The position numbers and the translations under genes were made by a program. DNA of 64,000 bases, taken from NCBI RefSeq assembly GCF_017084525.1, contig NZ_CP070950.1, forward strand, positions 310,001 to 374,000, in the 5' to 3' direction. The notes beneath the pieces were generated by a model that saw only the letters and a list, made by a program, of their open reading frames with translations, searched no databases and was not told the origin of the DNA. Positions 32,411-41,211 of the stretch are shown one piece after another (position 1 is the first letter of the stretch; each line of letters starts with the position of its first letter). This DNA is from Conexibacter sp. SYSU D00693. GTDB lineage: Bacteria > Actinomycetota > Thermoleophilia > Solirubrobacterales > Solirubrobacteraceae.

Positions 32411-35368
32411 GTGCCGGTGGCCATCGCCAGCTCGCGGTTCGTGGGGAGGGGGCTCGAGCTCGAGCGGCTCGAGGCCGCGCTGGCCGACGCCGCGGCCGGC
32501 CGCCCGCAGACGGTGCTGGTGGGCGGCGAGGCGGGCGTCGGCAAGACGCGTCTGACGCGGGAGCTGCTCGAGCGGGCCCGGGCGACCGGCGCCATCGCGC
32601 TGCTCGGCGGCTGCGTCGACGTGGCCGACGGCGGCCTGCCGCTGTGGCCCTTCGTGGAGGCGCTGCGCGCCTACGCGGCCGACCTCGACGACGAGGCGCG
32701 CGCGGAGCTCCTCGCCGGCGCCGGGCCCGAGGTGGCCCGGATCCTGCCCGAGCTCGCGAGCGACGAGGCGGGACCGGCGCCCGCCGCCGGGGCCTCCGCC
32801 CAGGGGCGGCTCTTCGAGCTCCTGCTCGCGCTGCTGGGCCGGCTGGCCCACCGGGCGCCCCTCGTGCTCGTCGTCGAGGACCTCCACTGGGCCGACCGCT
32901 CGACCCGCGACCTGCTCAGCTTCGTCGTCCGCAGCGTGCGCACCGAGCGCCTGCTGCTCGTCGCGACCTTCCGCGCCGACGAGCTGCATCGCGGCCACCC
33001 GCTCCGGCCACTGCTGGCCGAGCTGCACCGCGCCCGCGTCGCCCAGCGCCTGGACCTCGGGCCGTTCTCGCGGGCGGAGGTCGGCGAGCAGCTCGCCGGG
33101 CTGACCGGGGCGCCGCCCGACCCCGCGCTGGTCGAGGCGGTCTTCAGCCGCTCCGAGGGCAACGCGTTCTTCGCGGAGGAGCTGCTGGCCGCCGGCGAGG
33201 AGGGCGAGGGCGAGCTGCCCTCGACCCTGCGCGACATCCTGCTCGCGCGCGTGGAGCACCGCTCGCCCGGGGCGCAGGAGCTCCTGCGCCACGCCGCCGT
33301 CGCGGGCCGGCGCGTGCCCGTCGCGCTGCTCGACGCCGTCTGCCCGCTGCCGGCGGCCGACCGCCGGGAGGCGCTGCGCGAGGTCGTCGCCCACCACCTG
33401 CTCGTCGCCGACGGCGATGACGGCTACGCCTTCCGCCACGCCCTGCTGCGCGAGGCGGTGTACGACGAGCTGCTCCCGGGCGAGCGCCGCGAGCTGCACG
33501 TGGGCTGTGGCGCCGCGCTCAGCGAGCGCCCCGAGCTCGCGGGCGATCCCGCCGTCGCCGTCGGGGAGCTCGCCTACCACTGGTGGGCGGCGCACGACGC
33601 GGCGCGGGCCCTCGAGGCGGCCGTCGTCGCGGGGCGTGCCGCGCAGGCGCGCTGGGGCTTCGCCGAGGCCCAGGCCCACCTCGAGCGGGCGCTCGACCTC
33701 TGGGACGGCGTGCCCGACGCCGCGCAGCGCACGGGGACCGACCGCGAGTCCCTGGCGCGGGAGGCGGCCGAGGCGGCCAACCTCGCCGGCGACCACGCGC
33801 GGGCAGCGGCGCTCATGCGCTCGGCGATCTCCCGGGCCGATCCGCGCGCCACCGGCCTGCTGCACGAGCGCCTCGGGCGCTACCTGTGGGCGGCGGGCGA
33901 CAGCGAGGCCGCCCGATCGGCCTACGACCGGGCGCTCGAGCTCGTGCCCGCCGACCCGCCCTCGCCGGCCCGCGCCCGGGTCCTGGCCGCCCACGGCCAG
34001 AGCCTCATGCTCCTCGCGCGCTTCGAGGACGCGGTCGCCTGCTGCCAGGACGCGATCCGCGTGGCCCGCGCCGTCGGCGCGCGGGCCGAGGAGGGCCACG
34101 CCCTGAACTCGATGGGCTGCGCGCAGGGCTTCCTCGGCGACCCTGCGGCGGGCGTCGAGCACCTCCGCGCGGCGCTGGCCATCGCCGACGAGGTGGGCGA
34201 CCTCGACGACCTGGGCCGCGCCTACCAGAACCTCTCGGAGCTCCTGGGCGGCCCGCTCAACCAGCTCGACGAGGCGCTCGAGGTCGCGCTCGAGGGCCAG
34301 CGGCGCATCGAGCCGCTGGGCCTGGCCCGCGACTACGGCGTCTCCCTCGAGGTCAACGCCGCCACGGCCCTGCTCGCCCTCGGGCGCTGGGCCGAGGCCG
34401 ATGCGCTGCTGGCCACGGCCGAGGACCGCTCGCCGGTCGAGATGGCGGCGATCGAGCTGCGCCTCTGCCGCGCCCGGCTCGAGGTCGGCCGGGGCGACGT
34501 CCTGTCGGCCGCCGAGCACGTCGAGGCCGCGCGGCGGCTCATGGCCAGCGTGGTCGACCCGCAGTTCTGGTCGGTCCACGCGGCCACCCGCGCCGAGCTG
34601 GCGCTGTGGCAGGGCGACGTCGCGGGCGCCGCCGCGGCCGTCCAGGACGGCCTGCGGCGGCTCGAGGACGCCGATGACGCGTGGTTCGGCGCACCGCTGC
34701 TGTGGCTCGGGGCCTGGACGGCGGCCGACGCGAGCCAGCGGCGCGAGGACGCGGCCGGCCTCGAGGTGGGGGCGCTCGTGGGCCGCGCCGACGAGCTCGT
34801 CGCCGCGGCCCGGCGCCCGGGCGGCCTGTTCGTCTCGCCGGTCACCGTCGCCTTCGCCCAGAGCTGCCGGGCCGAGGCCGCGCGCCTGGCCGGCACGGGC
34901 GAGGTGGAGGCCTGGGCGGCGGCGGTCGAGGCGTGGGAGGCCGCGGGGCACCCGTTCCGCCTGGGCTGCGCGCGCTGGCGCCACGCCGAGGCGCTGCTCG
35001 CCGCCCGCCGCGGGCAGGAGGGCCGCAGCGCGCTCCTCGCCGCGCGCGACGTCGCGCGCGCGACGGGGGCGACGGCGCTCGCCCGCGAGGTGGAGGGCCT
35101 GGCCCGCCGCGCGCGGGTCGACCTCGCCGAGCGCGACGCCGCGCCGGCCGCGACCTCCGACGACCGCCACGGCCTGACGCCCCGCGAGCTGCAGGTCCTC
35201 CAACTCGTCGGCGCCGGCCACACGAACCGCGAGATCGCCGAGGCGCTGTTCGTGACCGAGAAGACGGCTGGCGCCCACGTCTCGAACATCCTGAGCAAGC
35301 TCGGGGTCCGGGGCCGCGTCGAGGCGGCCACGCTGGCCCACCGGCTGGGCCTCCTGCCGGATCCGTAG
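32411..35368 (+). CDS. Large AAA/TPR LuxR-family transcriptional regulator (985 aa)
   Basis: It has a MalT/LAL architecture. An N-terminal AAA ATPase has Walker A GGEAGVGKTRLTREL near residues 37-51 and Walker B LVLVVEDLHWAD. A long helical TPR-like region (~330-900) follows, and a C-terminal LuxR helix-turn-helix (LTPRELQVLQLVGAGHTNRE, IAEALFVTEKTAGAHVSNIL). Such regulators sense ligands through the TPR part and activate transcription in an ATP-dependent way. GTG start with TAGCGT (32396-32401) 9 bases upstream. The downstream neighbour is a secreted protease-like gene across a strong palindrome, a likely target. Confidence 0.93.
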   Translation: MPVAIASSRFVGRGLELERLEAALADAAAGRPQTVLVGGEAGVGKTRLTRELLERARATGAIALLGGCVDVADGGLPLWPFVEALRAYAADLDDEARAELLAGAGPEVARILPELASDEAGPAPAAGASAQGRLFELLLALLGRLAHRAPLVLVVEDLHWADRSTRDLLSFVVRSVRTERLLLVATFRADELHRGHPLRPLLAELHRARVAQRLDLGPFSRAEVGEQLAGLTGAPPDPALVEAVFSRSEGNAFFAEELLAAGEEGEGELPSTLRDILLARVEHRSPGAQELLRHAAVAGRRVPVALLDAVCPLPAADRREALREVVAHHLLVADGDDGYAFRHALLREAVYDELLPGERRELHVGCGAALSERPELAGDPAVAVGELAYHWWAAHDAARALEAAVVAGRAAQARWGFAEAQAHLERALDLWDGVPDAAQRTGTDRESLAREAAEAANLAGDHARAAALMRSAISRADPRATGLLHERLGRYLWAAGDSEAARSAYDRALELVPADPPSPARARVLAAHGQSLMLLARFEDAVACCQDAIRVARAVGARAEEGHALNSMGCAQGFLGDPAAGVEHLRAALAIADEVGDLDDLGRAYQNLSELLGGPLNQLDEALEVALEGQRRIEPLGLARDYGVSLEVNAATALLALGRWAEADALLATAEDRSPVEMAAIELRLCRARLEVGRGDVLSAAEHVEAARRLMASVVDPQFWSVHAATRAELALWQGDVAGAAAAVQDGLRRLEDADDAWFGAPLLWLGAWTAADASQRREDAAGLEVGALVGRADELVAAARRPGGLFVSPVTVAFAQSCRAEAARLAGTGEVEAWAAAVEAWEAAGHPFRLGCARWRHAEALLAARRGQEGRSALLAARDVARATGATALAREVEGLARRARVDLAERDAAPAATSDDRHGLTPRELQVLQLVGAGHTNREIAEALFVTEKTAGAHVSNILSKLGVRGRVEAATLAHRLGLLPDP

Positions 35369-35395
35369 CCAAGACAGGGATCCAGCCCGCCTGCA

Positions 35396-35415
35396 CATTG
35401 GGAGGTCTCCCAATG
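35396..35415. promoter_or_regulatory. 20-bp palindrome upstream of the secreted protease-like gene
   Basis: CATTGGGAGGTCTCCCAATG has 9-bp perfect arms around a 2-bp centre. It lies 27 bases after the LuxR regulator stop and 80 bases before the secreted gene. It is unusually A/T-bearing for this genome. The 2-base centre favours a protein-binding operator over an RNA hairpin, but a terminator is not excluded. Confidence 0.6.
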
Positions 35416-35495
35416 CGCCCGAGCCGACCGGGGACGAAGCTCGTCGGCACGGGCGACCTCCCGGCGCCCGGACCACGACTGAAGGGGCGGAAGAC

Positions 35496-37955
35496 ATGCA
35501 GGGGACCAAGCGGGCGGCCTTGGCGCTGGCCTGCGCGATCGCGGGGCTGGCGGGCACGCCGGGCCTCGCCCACGCGGAGAACGCGCGTGAGATCAACGTG
35601 GTGTTCCAGAACACCTCCGACCAGGCGCTCGACCTGACCAAGCAGGACCTCGAGCACGGCTGCTGGGGCGCCGGCTCGCCGCCGTCGCGCATCGAGGCCG
35701 GCGCGACGGTGAACATCAACTCGCGCTCGTGCGGCGTGGCCACCGGCACGGAGTTCGTGCTCGAGTACACGCTGGCGACGAGCAAGCAGCTGCTGCGCCT
35801 GCACTACGACAACCCGTACGTCGGCGTCAGCGAGTACCGCGAGCAGTCGCCGGAGGGCTACCAGGCGGTGCGCACGGGCTCCGAGGGCGACGAGGCGCGG
35901 CTGAACCTGAAGTTCTCCTGCTCGTCGGCGACGTGCGACGGCATCCCCGACGACTGGAAGCGCAACGGCGTGACCGTCGACCCCGCGGGCCCGGCCGGCC
36001 CGCAGTTCATCGACCTGCCGAAGATGGGCGTCGAGCTCGACCGTCCCAACGTCTTCGTCCACCTCGACTGGATGCAGGACGCCGCGCACGACCAGCGCCT
36101 GCGCCAGGCGGCGATCGACCGCGTCATCCGCGCCTACGACCAGGTGCCGCGCACGTGGCCCGGCGCCTCGCGGCCCGGCATCAACCTCGTGGTCGACCAG
36201 GGGCCGGACTCGACGATCGAGCCGGGCGGCCCGACGTGGGGCTCGCTCTCCAGGGCGGGCAGCGTCGGCTGGTCGGAGGGCTACCTGACCGGCTGGCGTG
36301 AGCCGGGGTACTCGCTGACGAACTTCTACGACGACGTGCGCGACCGCCTCGGTGGGGCCGGCCGGGCCGGGATCTTCCACTACGCGATCGCGCCCAGCCA
36401 CATCGTCCCGTCGCGCGTCAACGCGACGACCATGGCCACCGAGTGGGACAACACCAGCGGCTACGGCGTCCCGTGGGGCTTCATCGTCTCGCTCGGCGGC
36501 TGGACCGGCGGGGTCGGCAGCGAGGACGAGCAGGCCGGCACGTTCATGCACGAGCTCGGCCACACGCTCGGCCTCAGCCACGGCGGCGCCGACGAGGAGC
36601 TGCCCGACGAGGACGGCTTCAAGCCGAACTTCCCGTCGGTCATGAACTACCTGTTCCAGACCAACGGCTACCCGCGCGGCGGCCAGCAGGCCTTCGACTA
36701 CTCGCGGATCGACACGCCGGACTTCGACGAGACGAAGGCCAAGGAGGCCGACGGCATCTCGCTCGGGCCCGACGGCGGCACGACCGGCACCGGCCACCGC
36801 TGCCCGGACGGCGGGGGCGGCTTCACGAGCGTGCAGGTCGCGACGCTCAAGCCCATCGACTGGAGCTGCGCGTCCGGCGGTGAGGCCACGACGGGCTTCG
36901 ACACCAACGGCGACGGTCGCCAGACGGTGCTGAAGGGCAGCACGTCGGACTGGTCGCGCCTGCAGTTCAAGCGCGGCGGCGTGGGCGGCGGCACGAACCC
37001 GGAGGCCGGCATCCCGGCCGGCGGGACCACGCCGCCCTCGAAGGAGCTGACGGTCGAGATGGACAAGCTCATCGCCGGCCCGGACAGCACGGCGCCGACG
37101 ACGACGATCCACCGCGCGCCGCAGGCCAACGCCGACGGGTGGAACAACACCGACGTGTCGGTGACGTTCACCGCCGACGACGGCGCGGGCGGCAGCGGCG
37201 TCAGCGCGATCGAGGCGGCGGTCGACCTCGGCGGCTTCCAGCCGGTCACCGGTCCGATCGTCCTGAGCGACGAGGGCGTCCACGTCATCAAGTTCCGCTC
37301 GACCGACAAGGCGCAGAACGTCGAGGCCGAGCAGACGGCGTTCGTGATGATCGACAAGACCACGCCGGCGGCGAAGGGCGACGTCCTCACGCCGTTCAAC
37401 GCGGCGGGCTGGCACAACCAGCCGGTGACGGTGCGGGCGACCGGCCTCGACGCGCTGGCCGGGGTCAAGTCGTTCACCCGGACGGTCTCCGGGGCCCAGG
37501 GGGCGTCCACCACGACGGTCGACGAGGACGTGACCGACTTCGTGGTCGACGAGGAGGGCGCGACGACGGTGAGCTACAAGCCCACCGACTTCGCGGGCAA
37601 CGACGGTGAGACGTTCCGGATCGACGTGCGCGTCGACCGGACGGCCCCGTCGTCGACGATCGACGTGCCGCGGGGGACCTTCGCGCTGCGCCTGGGCGAG
37701 GAGCTCACGGGCACCGCGACGGACGCCACGTCGGGGGTGGGTGGGGTGACCCTCACGCTGACGCCGCAGTTCGGCGCCAAGCGCGACCCGGTCACCGTGC
37801 AGGCGCAGGTCGTCTGCCCCCGCGACGAGGCGCGCTGCACCTGGAGCGCGCCGCGGCCGCCCAAGAAGGGCGACTGGCTGGTCCAGGCCAGCGCCACGGA
37901 CCGCGCCGGCAACCGCGAGCCCGCCGGCCCATCCGCCCGGGTCGCCGTGCGCTAG
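35496..37955 (+). CDS. Secreted aegerolysin-like/metzincin-like fusion with Ig-like tail (819 aa)
   Basis: A signal peptide (to about residue 27) is followed by a ~110-residue domain matching the aegerolysin/ET79 pattern as I remember it (LEHGCWGAGSPPSRI, SCGVATGTEFVLEYT, LRLHYDNPYVGVSEY). Next comes a protease-like region with the zinc motif HELGHTLGLSH (His352, Glu353, His356, His362) and a Met-turn-like SVMNY. The C-terminal ~300 residues hold beta-sandwich repeats resembling OmpL47/Ig-like modules (GWNNTDVSVTFTADDGAGGS, DKAQNVEAEQTAFVMIDKT). Aegerolysins bind membrane lipids, so this may target a protease to host or competitor membranes. A strong terminator follows. Confidence 0.8.
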   Translation: MQGTKRAALALACAIAGLAGTPGLAHAENAREINVVFQNTSDQALDLTKQDLEHGCWGAGSPPSRIEAGATVNINSRSCGVATGTEFVLEYTLATSKQLLRLHYDNPYVGVSEYREQSPEGYQAVRTGSEGDEARLNLKFSCSSATCDGIPDDWKRNGVTVDPAGPAGPQFIDLPKMGVELDRPNVFVHLDWMQDAAHDQRLRQAAIDRVIRAYDQVPRTWPGASRPGINLVVDQGPDSTIEPGGPTWGSLSRAGSVGWSEGYLTGWREPGYSLTNFYDDVRDRLGGAGRAGIFHYAIAPSHIVPSRVNATTMATEWDNTSGYGVPWGFIVSLGGWTGGVGSEDEQAGTFMHELGHTLGLSHGGADEELPDEDGFKPNFPSVMNYLFQTNGYPRGGQQAFDYSRIDTPDFDETKAKEADGISLGPDGGTTGTGHRCPDGGGGFTSVQVATLKPIDWSCASGGEATTGFDTNGDGRQTVLKGSTSDWSRLQFKRGGVGGGTNPEAGIPAGGTTPPSKELTVEMDKLIAGPDSTAPTTTIHRAPQANADGWNNTDVSVTFTADDGAGGSGVSAIEAAVDLGGFQPVTGPIVLSDEGVHVIKFRSTDKAQNVEAEQTAFVMIDKTTPAAKGDVLTPFNAAGWHNQPVTVRATGLDALAGVKSFTRTVSGAQGASTTTVDEDVTDFVVDEEGATTVSYKPTDFAGNDGETFRIDVRVDRTAPSSTIDVPRGTFALRLGEELTGTATDATSGVGGVTLTLTPQFGAKRDPVTVQAQVVCPRDEARCTWSAPRPPKKGDWLVQASATDRAGNREPAGPSARVAVR

Positions 37956-37982
37956 CGGCACGCCGCGCCGGACGCAGGACAC

Positions 37983-38013
37983 GGGGAGCCCCGCCACCCA
38001 GGCGGGGCTCCCC
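37983..38013 (+). terminator. Strong hairpin terminator after the protease-like gene
   Basis: GGGGAGCCCCGCC (37983-37995) and GGCGGGGCTCCCC (38001-38013) form a perfect 13-bp stem with a 5-base loop, 27 bases after the stop. It is the most stable isolated hairpin I see in the window. Confidence 0.8.
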
Positions 38014-38095
38014 CTGCGAATAGGGCGTCCTCCCGATGTGCGAGGTGCGGGGCACGGCCACCATGCTCCGCACCACCAGACCACAGGGGGAACCC

Positions 38096-38920
38096 ATGGC
38101 AGTCGATGTGCAGGACACGCAGCTCAAGACGAAGCACCGCGCGATGTGGGCGTCGGGCGACTACCCGAAGATGGTCAGCACCTTCCTGCTGCCCCTCGGC
38201 CCGCGCCTCGTCGAGGCGTGCGGGATCCAGGCCGGCCAGCGCGTGCTCGACGTCGCCGCCGGCACCGGCAACGCGTCCATCCCGGCCGCGCAGACCGGCG
38301 CCAGCGTCGTCGCGTCCGACCTGACGCCGGAGCTGCTCGAGGCGGGCGCCGCCCGGCCCGAGGCCCAGGGCCTCGACCTCGAGTGGGTCACGGCCGACGC
38401 CGAGCGCCTGCCGTTCGAGGACGCGTCGTTCGACGTCGTCATGTCGTCGATCGGCGTGATGTTCGCGCCCCACCACCAGGCCGCGGCCGACGAGCTCGTC
38501 CGGGTCTGCAAGCCCGGCGGCACGATCGGCGTGCTCAGCTGGACGCGCGACGGCATGCTCGGCCAGCTGTTCGCGACGATGAAGCCGTTCATGCCGCCGC
38601 CCCCGCCCGGCGCCCAGCCGCCGCCGCTGTGGGGCACGGAGGAGCACTTCGCCGGGCTGTTCGGCAACCGGGTGGAGATCCGCTCGCAGCGCCGCGAGGT
38701 GCTCGAGATCGACGCGTTCACGCGCGCGCAAGACTACGGCGTGCACTTCCGCTCGTTCTACGGGCCGTCGATCTCCGCGCGGGCCAACGCCGAGAAGGAG
38801 GGACGCGCCGAGGAGTTCGACGCCGCCATCGACGCGTTCTGCGAGGAGTGGAACCGCGGCACCGCCGAGCAGGCGCGCTTCGAGAAGGAGTACCTGCTCA
38901 CCGTCGCCACGCGGCGCTAG
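38096..38920 (+). CDS. Class I SAM-dependent methyltransferase (274 aa)
   Basis: Motif I is GQRVLDVAAGTGNASIPAAQ, with VVASDLTPELLEAG (acidic loop binding the adenosyl ribose), VTADAERLPFEDASFDVVMS and the post-motif LVRVCKPGGTIGVLSW. This is the UbiE/Coq5-like methyltransferase pattern. The proline-rich loop PFMPPPPPGAQPPPLWG is unusual. AGGGGG at 38085-38090 is the ribosome binding site for the ATG at 38096. The substrate is unknown. Confidence 0.9.
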   Translation: MAVDVQDTQLKTKHRAMWASGDYPKMVSTFLLPLGPRLVEACGIQAGQRVLDVAAGTGNASIPAAQTGASVVASDLTPELLEAGAARPEAQGLDLEWVTADAERLPFEDASFDVVMSSIGVMFAPHHQAAADELVRVCKPGGTIGVLSWTRDGMLGQLFATMKPFMPPPPPGAQPPPLWGTEEHFAGLFGNRVEIRSQRREVLEIDAFTRAQDYGVHFRSFYGPSISARANAEKEGRAEEFDAAIDAFCEEWNRGTAEQARFEKEYLLTVATRR

Positions 38921-38942
38921 TACGGCCTCCCGCCCTCCAGGG

Positions 38943-38980
38943 CCGCCGGGCTCCTCGCCTTGTGCGACGAGGCCCGGCGG
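38943..38980 (+). terminator. Hairpin between methyltransferase and LuxR genes
   Basis: CCGCCGGGC (38943-38951) pairs with GCCCGGCGG (38972-38980), with partial extension by CTCG/CGAG. It begins 22 bases after the methyltransferase stop and ends 14 bases before the next ATG. Confidence 0.5.
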
Positions 38981-38994
38981 TGGATCATCGCCCC

Positions 38995-40662
38995 ATGACG
39001 GCGGCCCACCGGGGCGAGGAGCTGCTGGAGGGACGCCGCGCGCTCGAGCGCGCGGAGTGGGCCGCCGCGCGCGCGACCTTCGAGTCGGCGCTCGCCGCCG
39101 GGGACTGCGCCGACGCCCACGACGGGCTCGGCCAGGCGCTCTGGATGCTCGGTGAGGTCGACGAGGCCATCGCCCGCCGCGGCCACGCCTTCGACGGGCT
39201 CGTGGCCGAGGGGCGCTGCGACGACGCGGCGCGCGTGGCGGTCTGGGTCGCCCACCAGCACCTGCTCGGCGGCCGCGCGTCGGCCTCACGAGGCTGGCTC
39301 GCGCGCGCCGAGCGCGCGCTCGACGGCGTCGGGTCGTGCGCCGGTCACGGCTGGGTCGCCGCCGAGCGCGCCCGCCAGGAGGGCGATGTGCGCGAGCAGG
39401 TCGTCCACGCCCGGCGGGCGATGGAGATCGGCCGCCGCGTCGGCGACGGCGACCTCGAGGTCTTCGCGCTGAGCATCCTCGGTCGCGCCGTCGTCCTCGC
39501 GGGCCGTCGCGAGGACGGCCTCACGCTGCTCGAGGAGGCGATGGCGGCCGCCGCGTCGGGCGCGATGCGCACCGTCCACACGCTCGCCGAGGCGTACTGC
39601 AACCTGCTCTTCGCGTGCACCGGGGCGGGGGAGTGGGAGCGCGCGAACGAGTGGTACGAGGTCGTCGCGGAGTTCGCCGTGTCCCACGGGACCCTGCCGC
39701 TGCTGGCCGCGTGCCGGACCGACCACGCCAACGTCCTGCTCGCGACGGGCCGGTGGGTCGCCGCGGAGGACGAGCTCGAGAGCGCGATGCGCACCGGCGT
39801 CGCGCACGCGCGTCAGCTGCCGGAGCTCGGCGTGCCCACGCAGGCGACGATGGCCGAGCTGCGCGTGCGCCAGGGGCGGCTGCTCGACGCGGCCCGCCTG
39901 CTGTCCGGCCGGGAGGAGCATCCCGAGTCGCTGCGCGCGCTGGCGCTGCTGCGCATCGCCGAGGGGCGGCCACAGGTGGCGGCGGGGCTGCTGTCGCGTG
40001 GTCTGCGGTCGGCCGGCGAGCAGGCGGTCCGCGCGTCCCAGCTCCTGGCGCCGCTCGTCGACGCGCTGCTGCAGGCGGGCGACCTGGCGGGCGCCGGCGC
40101 GGCGGCGGCCGAGCTCGAGGAGCTCGCCGCGACGACGTCCATCCGGCTGATCGGGGCCCGCGCGGCGCTGGCGCGCGCTCGCGTGGCTCGTGCCCTGGGA
40201 CGCGGCGACGAGGCGGCCGATGCCGCCGGCCGTGCGCTGTCCGGGTTCTCCGCGCTGGCGATGCCCTTCGAGTCCGCCGAGGCGCGCCTCGAGCTCGCAC
40301 GGTCCTCCGCGGTCGCCGCGCCCGACCTCGCCCTCGAGGAGGCGCGCTCGGCCTTCGAGACCTTCCGCGACCTCGGCGCCGCCCGGGCGATGGACGCCGC
40401 GGCCGGCGTCCTGCGTGACCTCGGCGCCCCCGGCACGACCCCGCGCGCCCGCGTCGCCGGCGAGCTCACCCGCCGCGAGCAGGAGGTCCTCGACCTCCTC
40501 GCCCTCGGCATGACCAACGCCCAGGTCGCCGAGCGGCTCGTCATCAGCGAGAAGACCGCGGGCCACCACGTCTCCCGGATCCTCATGAAGCTCGGCGTGC
40601 GCAACCGCGCCGAGGCCGCGGCGTACGCGGCGCGCGCGGGCGTGGCCGGTGCCGCCGGCTGA
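38995..40662 (+). CDS. TPR-containing LuxR-family regulator (555 aa)
   Basis: The N-terminal ~480 residues are helical TPR-like repeats (WAAARATFESALAAGDCADA, GWLARAERALDGVG, HARRAMEIGRRVGDG). The C-terminus carries a LuxR/FixJ helix-turn-helix: LTRREQEVLDLLALGMTNAQ, VAERLVISEKTAGHHVSRIL, MKLGVRNRAEAAAYA. It lacks the AAA ATPase module of the larger regulator at 32.4 kb, but its HTH is similar, including the EKTAGxHVSxIL recognition segment. Targets are unknown. It may bind a peptide or protein partner through the TPR region. Confidence 0.9.
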   Translation: MTAAHRGEELLEGRRALERAEWAAARATFESALAAGDCADAHDGLGQALWMLGEVDEAIARRGHAFDGLVAEGRCDDAARVAVWVAHQHLLGGRASASRGWLARAERALDGVGSCAGHGWVAAERARQEGDVREQVVHARRAMEIGRRVGDGDLEVFALSILGRAVVLAGRREDGLTLLEEAMAAAASGAMRTVHTLAEAYCNLLFACTGAGEWERANEWYEVVAEFAVSHGTLPLLAACRTDHANVLLATGRWVAAEDELESAMRTGVAHARQLPELGVPTQATMAELRVRQGRLLDAARLLSGREEHPESLRALALLRIAEGRPQVAAGLLSRGLRSAGEQAVRASQLLAPLVDALLQAGDLAGAGAAAAELEELAATTSIRLIGARAALARARVARALGRGDEAADAAGRALSGFSALAMPFESAEARLELARSSAVAAPDLALEEARSAFETFRDLGAARAMDAAAGVLRDLGAPGTTPRARVAGELTRREQEVLDLLALGMTNAQVAERLVISEKTAGHHVSRILMKLGVRNRAEAAAYAARAGVAGAAG

Positions 40663-40680
40663 CGAGCCGCTCGGCGCCCC

Positions 40681-40693
40681 GGCGCCTGGCGCC
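40681..40693. repeat. REP-like palindrome variant between convergent genes
   Basis: GGCGCCTGGCGCC is a 13-bp palindrome around a central T or A. It differs from GGTGCCTGGCACC at 62532 by two compensatory changes that keep the symmetry. It sits in the 59-bp gap between convergent genes and may act as a bidirectional terminator. Confidence 0.45.
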
Positions 40694-40721
40694 GGTCACC
40701 GCCGCCGCCGACGCGTGCGGG

Positions 40722-41126
40722 TCAGCGCAGCAGCGCGTGCGTCGTCACCGCGCGGGCGATGACGCCGCGCTCGGGGTCGACGACCTCGGCCTCGGCGGCG
40801 GCGACGCGACCGCCGGCGCGCACGCAGGTGCCGGTGCAGCGCAGCGGCCGGCCGACGAGGGCGGCACGGACGTACTGGACGCTGAGGTGCGTGTGGGGCG
40901 CGCGGACCTCGGGCTCGACGTTCGTGTGGACGGCCCAGCCGCTGGCGGAGTCGAGCAGCGCCGTGAGGTAGCCGCCGTGGACGATCCCGCCGCCGTTGGC
41001 GTGCTCCGGTCCGGGCGTCGCCTCGAGGACGACCCGCTCGGGCCGCGCCTCGACGAGCTTGAAGCCCAAGAGGGCGCTGAAGGGGCCGACCTTGCCGTCG
41101 TCGGCGCCGTCGCTGTCCACGCTCAC
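40722..41126 (-). CDS. PaaI family thioesterase (134 aa)
   Basis: A hot-dog domain with the PaaI signature EHANGGGIVHGGYLTALLDSA: Asn and Gly in the loop, then HGG and Asp. It is followed by LSVQYVRAALVGRPLRCTG and a terminal ARAVTTHALLR strand. Predicted acyl- or aryl-CoA thioesterase in the cytoplasm. It is transcribed away from the MFS gene. Substrate uncertain. Confidence 0.87.
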   Translation of the reverse strand: MSVDSDGADDGKVGPFSALLGFKLVEARPERVVLEATPGPEHANGGGIVHGGYLTALLDSASGWAVHTNVEPEVRAPHTHLSVQYVRAALVGRPLRCTGTCVRAGGRVAAAEAEVVDPERGVIARAVTTHALLR

Positions 41127-41169
41127 GCAGGGAAGTCTCGCGGGACGGCGGCTGTGGTGCCCGGCCGGA

Positions 41170-41186
41170 ACATAGGACGACTATGT
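41170..41186. promoter_or_regulatory. Palindromic operator upstream of the MFS exporter
   Basis: ACATAG and CTATGT (6-bp arms) flank GACGA, 8 bases upstream of TAGTCT (41194-41199), the likely -10 element. An A/T-rich inverted repeat overlapping the -35 region of an exporter gene fits a MarR-, PadR- or TetR-type repressor site. No regulator gene is adjacent. Confidence 0.6.
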
Positions 41187-41211
41187 GGTTCGCTAGTCTG
41201 GATCAGGCTCG

